DNA of 64,000 nucleotides from NCBI GenBank assembly GCA_030704615.1, contig CM060731.1, positions 64,830,756 through 64,894,755 of the forward strand, read 5' to 3'. Shown in pieces: positions 1 through 11,051 of the stretch; position 1 is the first letter of the stretch; every line of letters starts with the position of its first letter. The DNA is from Takakia lepidozioides (Eukaryota > Streptophyta > Takakiopsida > Takakiales > Takakiaceae). The notes under the pieces are model-generated. The model was given only the letters and a program-made list of their open reading frames with translations, searched no databases and was not told the origin of the DNA. The position numbers and the translations under genes were made by a program.

Positions 1-69
1 GGGCACCACTACCACTAGTGCCGGGCAGCTCTACCACTACCACTATATACGGGGGCAGGACTACCACTG

Positions 70-1011
70 GTGCAAGTGGAGTCAGCTGCGGCAGTGACTC
101 GAGGAGCAGCACGAGTTCCGCCATGGGGTGCGAAGGTGGAGTTGGATCCACAGCGTGGGGAGGCAAACCGTCAGGCCAGGCTTCCTCAGTCATTCATATT
201 GGTGGAGACAGTGTCGACGCCATCTTTGGCACCTAGTTCTCCCCCAACTGCTATCGAGGCGGAGGTTATTATGCCATTGGGGAGAGCTACATGGGCAGCA
301 CCACTACCTAGTGTTGCCAAGGCTACGGCAGCTAGTATGCTACTGGGGGCGGCCACATCTGTGTGTCAGGCTCCATTGTTCTCGGCTACCATGATTGCGA
401 CGCCGAGGGTAAGACCAGCTGAGGTGTTCAGGCTGGTAGCTACACTCTGTGAGAGTGGGGAGGTTACTTCATCTTCTGCGGAGATAATGGGAGGCGTAGA
501 GACAGAGGGATCCTCAGATGTGAGGGTCAAGATTGCCACGGCGGCGCCATGGCGAGCTGCAGCTGCCAGGTTGATGGAGCTGCCAGCTAGGCCAACCATT
601 GAGCGCGCCATGGTGACACCTGGAGTTGTCATATTAGACAACTAGGATGACATTTTCTGTTTGAGTGGACCGGCAGGCAAGAGGTACCGGCCACTGCAAG
701 TCTTGTTGGACTCGGGAGCTCAGCCATTGATGTTGGGCAGAACCGCTATTGCAGGCTTGGGCCTCACGGAGGCGGATATGGAGCCGTGCTCTTTCCAGAT
801 ACAGACATCTCTGGGAGGATCAGAGCAGACTCGGGGCATGACACGGCATAAGTTGGCTATCAGACTACAGCTGGATTATCCTATAGATGGCTCAGTGATG
901 AGAGCCAAGGCCATTGTGACAGACGCGATCTCGTACGATGTCCTTATTGGTGGGGCAGTGTTGTACCCCATGGGCTTCACCCTGGATTTTTGGGAGGAGT
1001 CAGCTTCCTAA
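70..1011 (+). pseudogene. gag-like region and aspartic protease of the DNMT retrotransposon
   Basis: One reading frame runs from 70 to 1011, broken by a single in-frame TAG at 643-645. The first 190 residues are Ala/Val/Pro-rich with no recognisable domain. After the stop, residues near 700-735 read LLDSGAQPLML, the D-S-G catalytic motif of retropepsins in place of D-T-G. The frame ends with a YDVLIGGAVLYPMG segment typical of the C-terminal flap region of gypsy proteases. Further stops follow at 1009 and 1021, after which the same frame stays open to 1312. This copy cannot make an intact polyprotein. Confidence 0.65.
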
Positions 1012-1254
1012 AGGCCTGGATGGTAGTCAGGGGAGGGCCAATGTGTGCAGCTCCCTGTGACGTTCATAGGAGGAGTTGCGGTTGCCCAGCGAGGCAAAAT
1101 GCCGACACTGGCAGCATTCACAGCTGCAGTGAGTTGGCCTGGAGAGTTGCTAGAGGGCAACGCTCATTTAGAGAATGTGTCACCTCCGGGAGAGCAGGAT
1201 GACATGTATGGTATGGTGGAGATGCCTGCCATGGTTGCTCACATTCCAAATTGT

Positions 1255-2278
1255 GGGGCTCTAGTAAGGATTTGCAGCGGGTTGCTGATCGGCGTATGCA
1301 ACAAGCCTGGGTAGAGGCTTTTGTACCATCAGGAGAGGAGGACAGTGCGGGGATTGCACCAGGACCACCTCAGTTGTCACCATTGGACACCATACCGATC
1401 GTGTGGCAGTGTCAGGATGAAGGCATTTGCCTTCTAGACTTGTTTGGCGGGATCAACACCGGATTGGCTACTGTTCTACATGCATGTATACAAGTTCGGC
1501 GTTACCTGTATGTGGAGAGGGATGAGACCGCACGACGTGTCTCCCTATGCCATGTTGCTCAGTTGGTGCAGCAGTACCCTAAGTTGTTGCCGGTGTCTGC
1601 AGTTCGTGAATATCAGCAGGCCTTGCCAGCAGACATTTCGTTGTTGGGGGCGCAAGATTTAGAGCGGGTTGGCTCCATTGATTTGGTAGTGGTAGGTTGG
1701 GCCTGCCAAGGGCATTCATCAGCCGGGCATGGCAATGGATTGCGAGACTCGAGGTTGGGTTTGTTTTGGGATGGTGCGGGTTTTGCGTCACTTACAACTT
1801 CATCAAGCTGTATCTCCAGCATACATCTTGGAGAATGTGCCACTGATGGGCGATTCTCGGGCCAGGGTGATGGCCAGTGTGCATCAAGTCTGGTCGTGGC
1901 TTGGGTCAGCAGTGTTGCTGAATGTAGCTATAGTGGGGTCATGGGCTCATCGTCCACGGCTATGGTGGACTAACTTGATGCCACCTGCACTGCTCAAGCG
2001 TGCATTTGATGGGGTGCAGCGGCCAACATACCTCACAGTGGATAGCATTTTGGACACAATGAGGCAGTTTCAGCGTGTGAGACATGATGACCGTTCGCCT
2101 TTGGCAGTGGTCAACAAGGTGGGTCAACCACGAACAACACCATCTACACTGCTCAGCTTCCCAGGATCACATGCTTTCCGGGATAGTGGACCTGGCCTCC
2201 TGTGGGATGCTCAGTTGCAGCAGTTAGTGGAGCCTAATGCCGACGAGCGAGAGCGGGCTACGGGTTTTTCCACTGGGA
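1255..2278 (+). pseudogene. C5-cytosine DNA methyltransferase domain, N-terminal part
   Basis: This is a DNMT catalytic domain inside a gypsy polyprotein. Visible motifs in order: motif I LLDLFGGINTGL (about 1431-1466, AdoMet binding); motif IV VVVGWACQGHS (about 1689-1718, with the catalytic Cys at 1704-1706, but Ala where C5-MTases normally have Pro); motif VI YILENVP (about 1819-1842); and a motif VIII-like AHRPRLWW (about 1945-1970). The frame changes near 1771 (frame of 1251 to frame of 1729). The reading frame continues to STGT at 2278, where a CACTA element interrupts it. The missing C-terminal motif X resumes at 14725. Order is protease-DNMT-RT, with the DNMT upstream of RT. It most resembles de novo (DNMT3/DRM-like) enzymes, but that placement needs a phylogeny. 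Confidence 0.8.
2276..2278. repeat. CACTA target-site duplication, left (GGA)
   Basis: GGA abuts the left CACTA terminus and is repeated at 14725-14727 beyond the right terminus. A 3-bp duplication is the rule for CACTA elements. Removing the element and one GGA joins the DNMT reading frame without a shift. Confidence 0.9.
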
Positions 2279-2311
2279 CACTACAACAGATCCCGGCTTT
2301 AACGTCTGCCA
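2279..2311 (+). repeat. CACTA left terminal inverted repeat
   Basis: It begins CACTACAACAG, the diagnostic CACTA terminus, and pairs with 14692-14724 at about 29 of 31 positions. Confidence 0.9.
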
Positions 2312-2316
2312 CATTT

Positions 2317-2560
2317 GCCCAGTCGTAGCATATATGTCTACAAAATGCAAGGGGGCAGTCCTAGTTGCCAATTGTGACCACCAGAAGTCGTATATACCAC
2401 CTTGTACCTCCGCCACGTCAGGATCTGCGGTCAAACACGTTTGACCAGATAGGGGAAGATGGTAGATATGACTAGGAGTCATGGCCAAAACTGCAATAGG
2501 ATGACGTGGGCATGGGAATGTATGACAGCCAGTATTCACGACTGCACGTGGCAATTGCCG
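2317..2560. repeat. CACTA left subterminal region with AGTCGTA/TATGACT motifs
   Basis: Short motifs recur in both orientations: AGTCGTA near 2323 and 2386, TATGACT near 2466, CACGACTG near 2536. The same motifs fill the last 450 bp at the other end (14.22-14.69 kb). CACTA elements carry such subterminal arrays as transposase-binding sites; assigning that role here is inference. No coding sequence was recognised. Confidence 0.5.
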
Positions 2561-2679
2561 GTTGCCCAAGGAGTGTCTATGTGGACGATGCAAACATAAA
2601 TGGATGAAACATATGTAGGATGTGATTGCAAATGACGACGTGTCAACATATCATTGCTCGCGGGCACTAAGCCACACCC

Positions 2680-3080
2680 TGTGAATGAATGAATGAATGG
2701 ATGAATGAATGATTAGGATGAATTAGGATGAATGTGCTCAAATTTAGGGTTGTTAGGTCACAGTGTTAAGTATAAGGATAATAAGCAGTAAAAATATTTA
2801 ACTACTATTTCACTGACCCAGCAGATTAACAGTAAAACTAATCGACTGCTGGTTAAGGTTAGTGAAACAAAACAACTGTATTATCTCAACGAATGATACT
2901 CGAATGATACACAAATGCCTTGCTGGCAACTATTGGATGAACGTATCAAACATAACTTTTGTGCACTAGATGAACGTATGAACGAACGATACAACAAACG
3001 CCTTGCTGGCAACTATTGGATGAACGTAGGAACGAATGATAATGCAAACGCTGAGCTGGCAGCTATTGGATGAACTGACA
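2680..3080. repeat. Tandem GAATGAATG and TTGGATGAACG minisatellite
   Basis: A (GAATGAATGAATGGAT)-type tract spans 2680-2735. It is followed by three diverged copies of a unit reading CTTGCTGGCAACTATTGGAT with a GAACGTA tail (about 2920, 3000 and 3054). It lies inside the CACTA element. No gene was seen between 2330 and 3790. Confidence 0.6.
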
Positions 3081-3797
3081 GTGGAACTCATTTAAAGATT
3101 TTTTTTGGATGAATGGATGAAATTAAAATGGCCAAAAATGGAAAAAACAAATGAATGGATGGATGTATTGATACAAAACCCAAAATCCATCCATCTATCG
3201 CTACATTCATCCATCCAGTCATGAGTAGAGGGGACTTAGCGTTTTTTTGTCTCCCCTGCCATCTGTTTGTTTTCTTTGTGTCGAGTTTGATCGTGAGAGA
3301 CGACAAATAGGACGGAGCTGTGTTTGCTTTCTTTAAGTGTCGAGTCTAATCATGAGAGACGTCGAACAGGGCGGAGCTATGTTTGTTTTGTTTTAGGGTC
3401 GAGTCTGATCATGAGAGACGACGAGCGGAGCTGGTGGGATAGGGGACAGACAGGGACTCAAACCCTAGAATCGGGGCATGAAGAAATCCGTCCTGTGCGA
3501 AATCATTTCCAGCTCGGCATGATGCGAGGCCTCTCCTATGAGCCAAGCGAGAGGACAGGGCCTTGCGTATGGAGTGGGTGTGCAGGAGCGTATGCCTTGT
3601 GCAAATGTGTGAATTTTGCTTTGTTGGCCCCTGTTTTCTCTCACTGAAGTCGGAAGCAGGTTTGCTCGTCTTGGTTTCAGTAAAGGAGTTGGGTTGTTGA
3701 TCAGTAGAAACGGATGTACTCAGCGCAAAGATGCAAGAAAGCGCACGGGGCGTTAGGCAAGGCCGATAATTGGTATATCTGGCATGTAGGTCAACAC

Positions 3798-3869
3798 TGG
3801 AGCATGGAACAGCGCTGGCAACAGTTCTTTAAAGATACTTTACAATGGTGGAATAGTAGCCTTGACAAG
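3798..3869 (+). pseudogene. Captured OSB PDF-motif exon, first half, type A
   Basis: This 72-bp exon-like segment encodes WSMEQRWQQFF...QWWNSSLDK and stops exactly at a GT donor (3870, GTGAGC). OSB proteins (organellar single-stranded DNA-binding proteins of plants) carry 50-residue PDF motifs with the pattern W..FF..P..WW....K / PDF-K-H-K / LW....P.WV. This is the first half. Its counterpart in the 26-27 kb locus (EQRWELF...WWDSSLDK, minus strand) ends at the same donor position. It sits inside the CACTA element, so it is a captured copy. Confidence 0.6.
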
Positions 3870-4090
3870 GTGAGCTTTCTTCATGTAGGATGAGAAAGGG
3901 AGATTGAGGAAACTCTGGTATGGTCGTATGGTGTGGACTGGATCGTACTGTTGTTGAGTGAAGTCAGTGAAGTCAAAATCTCGCTGTGCTATAGGAAAAC
4001 TGCTTTTACTGTCCGTATCGAGGTTGTCCTTGCTGAGCAGGGCATGAAAGTAGGATGCGCAAGGTGTTTTCCCTTGAGTTTGCAAGGTAC

Positions 4091-4095
4091 TTGGG
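4091..4095. repeat. Chromovirus target-site duplication, left (TTGGG)
   Basis: TTGGG precedes the 5' LTR and recurs at 11052-11056 after the 3' LTR. A 5-bp duplication is normal for Ty3/gypsy integration. The joined flanks match the uninterrupted homologous sequence at 26.7-26.85 kb (minus strand). Confidence 0.92.
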
Positions 4096-4821
4096 TGTCG
4101 CGGCCCTTTGCCTTGAGGACAGGGGGGTCGGAACACAAGAGGGGCTGCCCCTGTGGTGGGGGCAGTGGCAGCGATAGGTATGGGGGGCTGAAGCACCCTT
4201 GAGTGCCCAAAGCACTCAAGGAGGCGGAGGCGCTCACTAGGTGGAGCCCCGCACACCGGGTTGCGGTGGGGGTGGCTCCACAAGGGGTGGTGGTAGCTTA
4301 GCGGGACTTAGTGGGGGTGGCATAGGACTCCACCTGGGGTGGAGACCTCGTGGCGGGAGTCGTGGGGAGTCTTGGGACTCATCACGGTCCATAGGGGCCG
4401 TGGTGGGTGGGCCAAGACTCACCGCGACTCATCACCGGGAGTCGAGGGTGTTCGTGGTGGTTCGCCATAAAATGGCATGGTTGTTTGTGAAACCCCCGTG
4501 GACAGCTACAGAAGTATATATAGGGAGTAAAACCCCGAGAACGGTGCAAGCCCGTTGGTGACCAAAAGCTAGTGAGTAAGCGAGCGAGCCGGAAAACGAC
4601 CAAAGAGTGGGGAGCTATTTCGGACTGCCACCTACCAAAGGGAATTCCGCTGGTTCTAAATCGTTGGAGGGTTCTTTGGGAGATCAAGGGGGGGATCGTT
4701 ATGTCTCGGTGAGCAGCCGAAGCTCCAAGTTGGCCCGGCGGCCAGGTTGGGAGTTAGGTGCGCGCATCAAGCGAGTAACTATGACTTGAGGGGGGAGCTT
4801 ACCGAAGTGAGGTGCGCGACA
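4096..4821 (+). repeat. Chromovirus 5' LTR
   Basis: It starts TGTCGCGG, ends GCGACA, and is nearly identical to 10324-11051. It contains a TATATATA box at 4515-4522, the likely core promoter driving the element. Confidence 0.95.
4515..4522 (+). promoter_or_regulatory. TATA box of the 5' LTR
   Basis: TATATATA is followed by AGGGAG about 300 bp before the LTR end. The same box is at 10743-10750 in the 3' LTR. Transcription start downstream of it is inferred. Confidence 0.6.
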
Positions 4822-4823
4822 CT

Positions 4824-4835
4824 TGGTATCAGAGC
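4824..4835 (+). promoter_or_regulatory. Primer-binding site, initiator-Met tRNA
   Basis: TGGTATCAGAGC lies two bases after the 5' LTR. This is the standard plant gypsy/copia site complementary to the 3' end of tRNA-iMet, which primes minus-strand DNA synthesis. Confidence 0.92.
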
Positions 4836-4980
4836 TTAGAGTTCAGTACGCAATCGTCCTTGGGATTGGCCTCATCATGGGGTCGGGCAAGCCAAAGCGA
4901 AAGCGGAACGGCCCAAAAGATGATGATCCTGGTGAGCCCAATAGGGGCGACGTGTCACCGAGGCGGCCGTTTGAGGAGCG

Positions 4981-7242
4981 ATGCATGTTTCCGAAAACGA
5001 GGCCGCTCAAGAGCGGGAAGAATCTGAAGAGTCGGAGCCTGAGGAATCCTTGAGAGCTTCGACCGACCAACAGATGCCTCCCACGCCGGCAGCCTTTTGG
5101 GAAGGGTTGTTGGCGCAATTTAGCGGGACGTTGAAAGACGTGTTGAAGGCGGCTAATACCACTTCCACTACGGCAAAGTTTAAGGTGAAGCCTAAGGAAC
5201 CCGGCACCTTCGAGGGCATCCGAAATCGGAAGGCACTCAACACCTGGCTCTTGGAGTTGGAGCAGTACTTCCGGGCGGCCAAGTTGAGTGACAAGGATCG
5301 GGTGGAAGTGGCTCCCACCTATTTGAGGGGCTATGCTCAACAATGGTGGCAGAAACGCCTTCACGACCGAGGTCCAAGCCCGGAAACCTTGAACTGGAGT
5401 GGGTTCAAGGAATTGATGAAGAGGCAGTTTGTGCCCCTCAACGCGTCCTGGCTCGCCCGGGACAAGATGAGGAATTTGAAGCAAACAGATGACATTCGGG
5501 GATATGTCCAGGCTTTCAATGTGCTGTTGCTCGAAGTCGCGGACATGGCAGAACCAGAAATGGTCTTCAACTTTGTGGCGGGACTGGCCCCATGGGCCAG
5601 GCGGAAGTTGGAGGAGAAGCCACCTAAGACTTTGAACGAGGCAATTGAGAGGGCTGAATGTTTCTCGGATGTCCCTAAGGGTGAAAGACAAGGCCGTACG
5701 GAGCTGAACCACAAAAAGACCCGGCGGGAAGGTGACTCTTTCCGACCGGAAAAGAAGTGGGATAGGCCACGCGGCGACAATGGCACGTGGAAATCGAAGG
5801 GAGGGCCTTCACAAGCCAAGGCGACACCCGGTGCTTCGAAAGGAAAAGTGGGTGGAGCGGCTTATGGCGGACAGAAGGCGACCTTTGATGGAGTGTGTTT
5901 CAATTGCGGGGAGCCCGGGCACAAAGCCAAGAAGTGCACAAAGCCCCGGCAATTGAACATGACTCGGGCGACCACAGAGCTGTCGGAAAATACCATCAGT
6001 CGCTTGGTGGAAGCGATGGTCGCCAGGACTTGCAAGGTAGGCAAATTTTCTTGTGAGTTGTATCAGGAAACTGGCGCCTTACGTAAAGGGAGTCAGTTAT
6101 TGTTCGTGGATGGGATAATATCCGGAACTAACGTGTCGTTGTTGGTGGACACAGGAGCGTCGCACTCCTTCATGACACCGGCAACAGCACAAAAGCTGGG
6201 ACTCCCGACAAGTGACATGGGGGCCTCTATTGAGGTGCGTTCTGCCAAAGGAGAACCACAATTGGCGACAAGGTTGGCGTTTGATGTTCCTCTTCGACTG
6301 GGGAGTTGGGAGGGACGTGAGAACTTCACCATCTGCGAGATCGATGGAGTGGATCTCATTTTGGGGATGACCTTTTTGAGCAAATCCGGAGCGGTCATAG
6401 ATGGCCGCAAGAGAGTAGTCACGCTGCCATGTGGGAATGGTGGCGAGGTCTTACGAGTGTCGGAAACGCCCAAACCCGTGGGAGGGCGAATAAACCTCCT
6501 GTCAGCAAGGGAGTGGGCCGTGGAGGAGGCACACGAGCCCCAGTTTTTGCTCTATATTAGAGAAATGAAGGGAGAAGGCGATGGGGAGCCGAGCCCAGAT
6601 TGGATCAAGGGGATTTTGGAGAAATACGAGGATGTGATGCCGGAGGATTTACCAAGCGGCTTGCCACCGCGAAGAGGAGTTGACCACAAGATTGAGGTGA
6701 TACCGGGATCGGAACCGCCTGCCAAGGCACCCTACCGGTTGAGCCACAGAGAGTTGGTCGAGCTGAAGACTCAGCTCAAAGATCTAATGTCAAAGGGGTA
6801 CATCCGGCCGAGTAAGTCACCTTACGGAGCCCCGGTGCTATTCGCAGACAAGAAGGATGGGACGCTGCGGATGTGTGTCGATTACAGGGCTTTGAATAAG
6901 GTGACTATAAAAAACCGGTACCCTTTGCTAAGGATCGACGACCTTTTCGATCGGTTGGCAGGAGCGAAGTATTTCAGCAAGATCGATCTGCGCTCCGGCT
7001 ATCATCAAATTCGAGTGGCGGAAGGAGATGAGGAGAAGACCGCGTGCAGGACAAGGTATGGTTCATATGAGTTCTTGGTGATGCCTTTTGGACTCACCAA
7101 CGCTCCCGCGACCTTTAGCACGCTGATGAACAGCCTTTTCCAGGAGTGGTTGGATGACTTTGTGATCGTGTACATCGACGACATCTTGGTGTATTCGAAA
7201 ACAAAGGAGGAGCACCTGGAGCACCTCAAAAGGGTGTTCTAG
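4981..7242 (+). pseudogene. Chromovirus gag-pol, part 1 (gag, protease, RT), ended by in-frame TAG
   Basis: This is a 753-residue frame. Retrotransposon gag capsid homology covers about residues 90-200. A CCHC zinc knuckle [14 protein letters not shown] is near residue 306. The protease motif [11 protein letters not shown] is near residue 386. RT shows CVDYRALNK near 630 and the catalytic YIDD near 731. The frame stops at TAG 7240-7242, immediately after the palm, and the protein continues in the same frame from 7243. A better N-terminus probably begins at ATG 4877 (MGSGKPKRKR), which is in another frame, so a small indel near 4980 is likely. Gag packages RNA; protease matures the polyprotein; RT copies RNA to DNA. 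Confidence 0.9.
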
Positions 7243-8151
7243 AAATTGCGGGAAGGAAAGCTGTATGCCAAAGCTTCAAAGTGCGAATTTGGGGTCACAA
7301 AAGTGGAGTTCCTGGGGCATGTGATTACACAGGATGGGATCAGAATGGATGACAGGAAGGTGAGGGCAATCTTGGACTGGGAGCCTCCGACTTCGGTCCC
7401 GGGAGTGCGATCCTTCCTAGGACTCGCCTCCTACTACCGGAAGTATGTGAGAAATTTTGCCAAGATCGCGGGGCCGCTGTCAGACCTTCTGTGTAAATCC
7501 AAAGTCTGGGCATGGAACACCTTTTGTGGCCAAGCTTTTGCTGAATTGAAGCAGCGGATGGCGGAAGCTCCAGTCTTGAAAATCCCGGAGTTCGATCGTC
7601 CGTTCGAGATTCATATAGATGCGTCGGACTTCGCGATTGGGGGTGTACTGATGCAAGATGGACGCCCAGTGGCTTACGAAAGTAAGAAACTGAATGAAGT
7701 GGAGCGACAGTGGCCGACGCACGAGAAAGAGATGAAGGCGGTGGTGCACTGTCTTGAGCTTTGGCGCCACTATGTTGGTTCCAACCTAGTGAAGGTATTC
7801 ACGGACAATGTCACGGTGAAGTATTTTGCCACGCAGCCCAAGTTGTCCCCAAAACAACTTAGGTGGCAAGATACTTTGGCGGTGTTCGACGTGGATATCC
7901 AGTACAAACCGGGACGGGACAATGTGGTGGCCGATGCCTTAAGTAGAAAGCAGAAGCTTTTGTTGGTGTACAGGGGCGAGACGGCGCTCCAAAGGAAGAT
8001 CCGGAAGGCTTGCCGGAAGGATGAGCTGGCGAAGTCCGTGATGCAGGACTTGAGGATGGGGGTTAAATCGCAGTTCCACTTGCAAAATGGACTGCTCCGG
8101 TATAAGCAAAAGCGTCTCTACGTGCCGAAGGGATCAGAGATAGCCTCTTGA
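7243..8151 (+). pseudogene. Chromovirus pol, part 2 (RT thumb, RNase H)
   Basis: It continues the previous frame after the TAG stop. RT thumb and connection are seen (KCEFGVTKVEFLGH; SFLGLASYYRKYVRNF), then the RNase H domain (IHIDASDFAIGGVLMQ; catalytic D, E and D positions recognisable), ending in a linker (DNVVADALSRK). The frame runs into TGA at 8149-8151 because of an indel just before; the integrase follows in another frame from about 8148. Confidence 0.88.
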
Positions 8152-8960
8152 GAGAATGCCATGATAGCCTGCTTGCGGGCCACGGCGGAGCCAAGCGCAC
8201 TGCGGCACTCTTGAAGAAAGAGTATTTCTGGCCCAAACTGAGGGAGGAGGCAGACGAGTATGCCAAGACATGCACCACATGCCAACAAAACCGGAGCGAG
8301 TACAAAAAGCAAGCGGGGCTGTTACAACCCTTGCCGATTCCAGAGGGGACTTGGGAAAGCGTCTCAATGGATTTCATGACTGCTATGCCGCTGTCAAAAG
8401 GATTCGATGCAATCATGGTGGTTGTGGATAGGTTCAGTAAAATGGGCCATTTCATCCCCACCAAGGAGACGGCAATGGCACAGGAAACAGGGCGACTTTA
8501 CTTCGCCCACGTCTTAAAGCATCATGGAGTCCCGAAGGATATTGTCTCGGACCGCGATCCAAAGTTTACGAGTAAATTTTGGAGGGCACTTTGGAAGAAG
8601 ATGGGGACGAGGCTGAAGATGAGCACCGCCTTCCGACCTACGACCGACGGCCAAACAGAAAGAGTGAATTCCGTAGTGAAGCAGATCTTGCGGAATTACG
8701 TGTCGGCAGACCAAACAGACTGGGTGGAACACTTAGACGCGACAGAGTTCTGTTATAATAACACAAAACACTCCGCAATGGGAGTTTCCCCTTTCGTATT
8801 GGTCTATGGAAAAGCACCTCTGGTGCCGACAAGTTGGGCCGCCCAGGACGTTGAGGAACCGGCAGTAGCGGCAGTACTGGAAGAACGCGAGCAAAGCACA
8901 ACATTGCCAAAGCTAGGAAACGGTATGAAAGGCAGGCAAATTGGAAGCGGAGGGAAGTGA
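8148..8960 (+). pseudogene. Chromovirus integrase
   Basis: The HHCC zinc finger is seen as H..LLAGHGG...C..CQ. The catalytic core has D in SMDFMTAMP, D in VSDRDPKFTS, and E in TDGQTERVNS (D-D-35-E). The frame is correct up to about 8893. A one-base indel there sends it to a false stop at 8960, while the true continuation is in the frame of 8957. The integrase inserts the cDNA. Confidence 0.9.
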
Positions 8961-9418
8961 AGTTTGAGGCAGGCATGGAGGTCTGGTTGAACATCAAGAA
9001 TTTCCGACTACCTCCGGAAGTGAGTCCAAAGTTCGTACCTCCGTATGCGGGACCCTTTTGCATCCGGAAGGTTATGAATGAGGATGTGTATGAATTGGAG
9101 CTGCCGGCAAACAGCAAGGTGCATCCAATATTCCATGTCTCCCTTTTGAAGCCTTACTTCAAAGATGAAGCGCGTCCGAATCGGCATCAAGTGTTGCGCC
9201 CGCCACCTGTGCTGTTGGATCATGAAAATGAACCTGAGTATGAGGTGGAGGCAGTACTTAAGTCAAGGAGGTTCAAGAACCGAGAAACGGAGTATCTCGT
9301 CAAATGGAAGGGCTATCATCATGTGGAGGCATCTTGGGTGCGTGCCTCAGAAATGGGAAACGCATCCGAGGCGGTTGCAGTTTTCGAAGGGCGACCTCAA
9401 AAACGGAAGAAGCGTTGA
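8894..9418 (+). pseudogene. Integrase C-terminus with chromodomain
   Basis: This segment holds the end of the integrase (GMEVWLNIKN; PSKVHPIFHVSLLKPY-type motif) and a C-terminal chromodomain (YEVEAVLKSRR...YLVKWKGY...SWV). The chromodomain classifies the element as a chromovirus. In this group the domain guides integration to heterochromatin marked by histone methylation (family knowledge). Stop TGA at 9416-9418. Confidence 0.88.
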
Positions 9419-10323
9419 TGGGGACATCAACCTTGGAGCGTGGGGGAGGAAATGCATGCTTAGCCCGGCTTAGCTAGCTTAGGAATCCGATTGCAAAAAC
9501 TTGTACTGTACAAAAATTTGTTATAAAGGAAATGGGTTCCAAATGTTGTGCTTCCTATTTTGTTTGGAATGGTGATGCATGGTGTGGTTGGCTAGTGTGT
9601 AGAATGCATGGTAGCTTACAAAAGTGGGAGAAGTAAATTGGGTTAATCGTGTGTTTGCGCAGTTCCGAAATCGGGTGACTTCCATCCAAAGGGGCAAGGA
9701 AACTTGCGCCTTCTTTAGGAGTTCACGTGCTAGTGCGCACCTGGCGCGTGCGCATACTATAACTGCGCTACCGAGGAGGTTGCTTTGTAGTGCGGGCTAA
9801 CGCGGAAGCTACATGCTTCCGTTCACGTACTATAATCGTGTAGCCTTGGGACGAAGTCGTAGTGTGGCTTCGGCGTGTTCCCGTACCTCAGGCCAGCATT
9901 CCAAGGCGGACCCAATTGTAGTGATTGGGGCGCGCGGTTGGTTCAAGGTTATCTTCCTAGTCAAAGAGGGTTCGAGGTGAACCCTTGCTCAAGGTGATGC
10001 CAAAAGCGGCATCATAAGTGGTCGCAAGCAATGTTGTTGCAGTATGGCGATTCGATCCTCGGGGAGGATCGTTCCTTGGCCTTGAAGTAGGCCAAGAAGA
10101 GTGCACTGGGAGGAGATTGAGAGGCTCCACCCTTGGGCGGGACTTGGAGGAAGTCGGCCGAACTAGCTAGTGGAGAGTAGAGTCAAGTGTGGGGTTTGGT
10201 TCTTTGCCATGGGACGCCATGGTACGGAAACAAACTCCTTGATGTGGGACGCCACAACTTGGATGTTCGTTTCCAAAATGTACAAGCCGATGAGGACATC
10301 GACTCCCTGTTGGTAGGGGTGTG
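9419..10323 (+). other. Chromovirus 3' untranslated internal region
   Basis: This is 905 bp between the pol stop and the 3' LTR with no coding potential recognised. A short purine-rich stretch (TTGGTAGGGGTG) just before 10324 is the best candidate polypurine tract. Confidence 0.6.
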
Positions 10324-11051
10324 TGTCGCGGCCCTTTGCCTTGAGGACAGGGGGGTCGGGACACAAGAGGGGCTGCCCCTGTGGTGGGGGCAGTGGCAGC
10401 GATAGGTATGGGGGGCTGAAGCACCCTTGAGTGCCCAAAGCACTCAAGGAGGCGGAGGCGCTCACTAGGTGGAGCCCCGCACACCGGGTTGCGGTGGGGG
10501 TGGCTCCACAAGGGGTGGTGGTAGCTTAGCGGGACTTAGTGGGGGTGGCATAGGACTCACCCTGGGGCGGAGACCTCGTGGCGGGAGTCGTGGGGAGTCT
10601 TGGGACTCATCACGGTCCATAGGGGCCGTGGTGGGTGGGCCAAGACTCACCGCGACTCATCACCGGGAGTCGAGGGTGTTCGTGGTGGTTCGCCATAAAA
10701 TGGCATGGTTGTTTGTGAAACCCCCGCGGACAGCTACAGAAGTATATATAGGGAGTAGTAACCCCGAGAACGGTGCAAGCCCGTTGGTGACCAAAAGCTA
10801 GTGAGTAAGCGAGCGAGCCGGAAAGCGACCAAAGAGTGGGGAGCTGTTCCGGACTGCCAACTACCAAAGGGAATTCCGCTGGTTCTAAATCATTGGAGGG
10901 TTCTTTGGGAGATCAAGGGGGGGACCGTTATGTCCCAGTGAGCAGCTGAAGCTCCAAGTTGGCCCGGCGGCCAGGTTGGGAGTTAGGCGCGCGCATCAAG
11001 CGAGTAACTGAGACTTGAGGGGGGGAGCTTACCGAAGTGAGGTACGCGACA
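10324..11051 (+). repeat. Chromovirus 3' LTR
   Basis: Direct repeat of 4096-4821 with the same TG...CA-type ends, followed by TTGGG. Confidence 0.95.

Larger units (their letters stand above)
1..2278 (+). mobile_element. Ty3/gypsy retrotransposon with DNA methyltransferase, 5' segment
   Basis: This is the left part of a long LTR retrotransposon that runs off the window start and resumes at 14725 after a CACTA insertion. Seen on the plus strand, in order: a low-complexity gag-like region, an aspartic protease, and a C5-cytosine methyltransferase. The reverse transcriptase, RNase H, integrase and PHD finger follow at 14.7-18.25 kb. The copy is decayed, with in-frame stops at 643, 1009, 1021 and 1312 and a frameshift near 1771. 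Gypsy elements with inserted DNMT genes are known from charophyte algae; I infer a related element here. The 5' LTR lies outside the window. Confidence 0.8.
4096..11051 (+). mobile_element. Complete Ty3/gypsy chromovirus LTR retrotransposon
   Basis: This is a 6,956-bp element with 5' LTR 4096-4821, a primer-binding site two bases downstream, gag-protease-RT-RNase H-integrase-chromodomain coding, and 3' LTR 10324-11051. TTGGG duplications flank it. LTRs start TGTCG and end GACA. By eye they differ at roughly 18-20 of about 727 positions, mostly transitions, so insertion was fairly recent. The element is defective, with one in-frame stop and two frameshifts in pol plus a probable frameshift at the start of gag. 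It inserted into the captured OSB intron of the CACTA element. Confidence 0.95.

Noticed and set aside
4843-5712. Minus-strand open frame of 289 codons
   Set aside because: Antisense of the chromovirus gag; no domain and codon pattern explained by the GC-rich sense frame.
7240-7242. Programmed read-through at TAG in the chromovirus
   Set aside because: Located inside pol after the RT palm, not at a gag-pol border, and accompanied by other lesions; ordinary decay is simpler.
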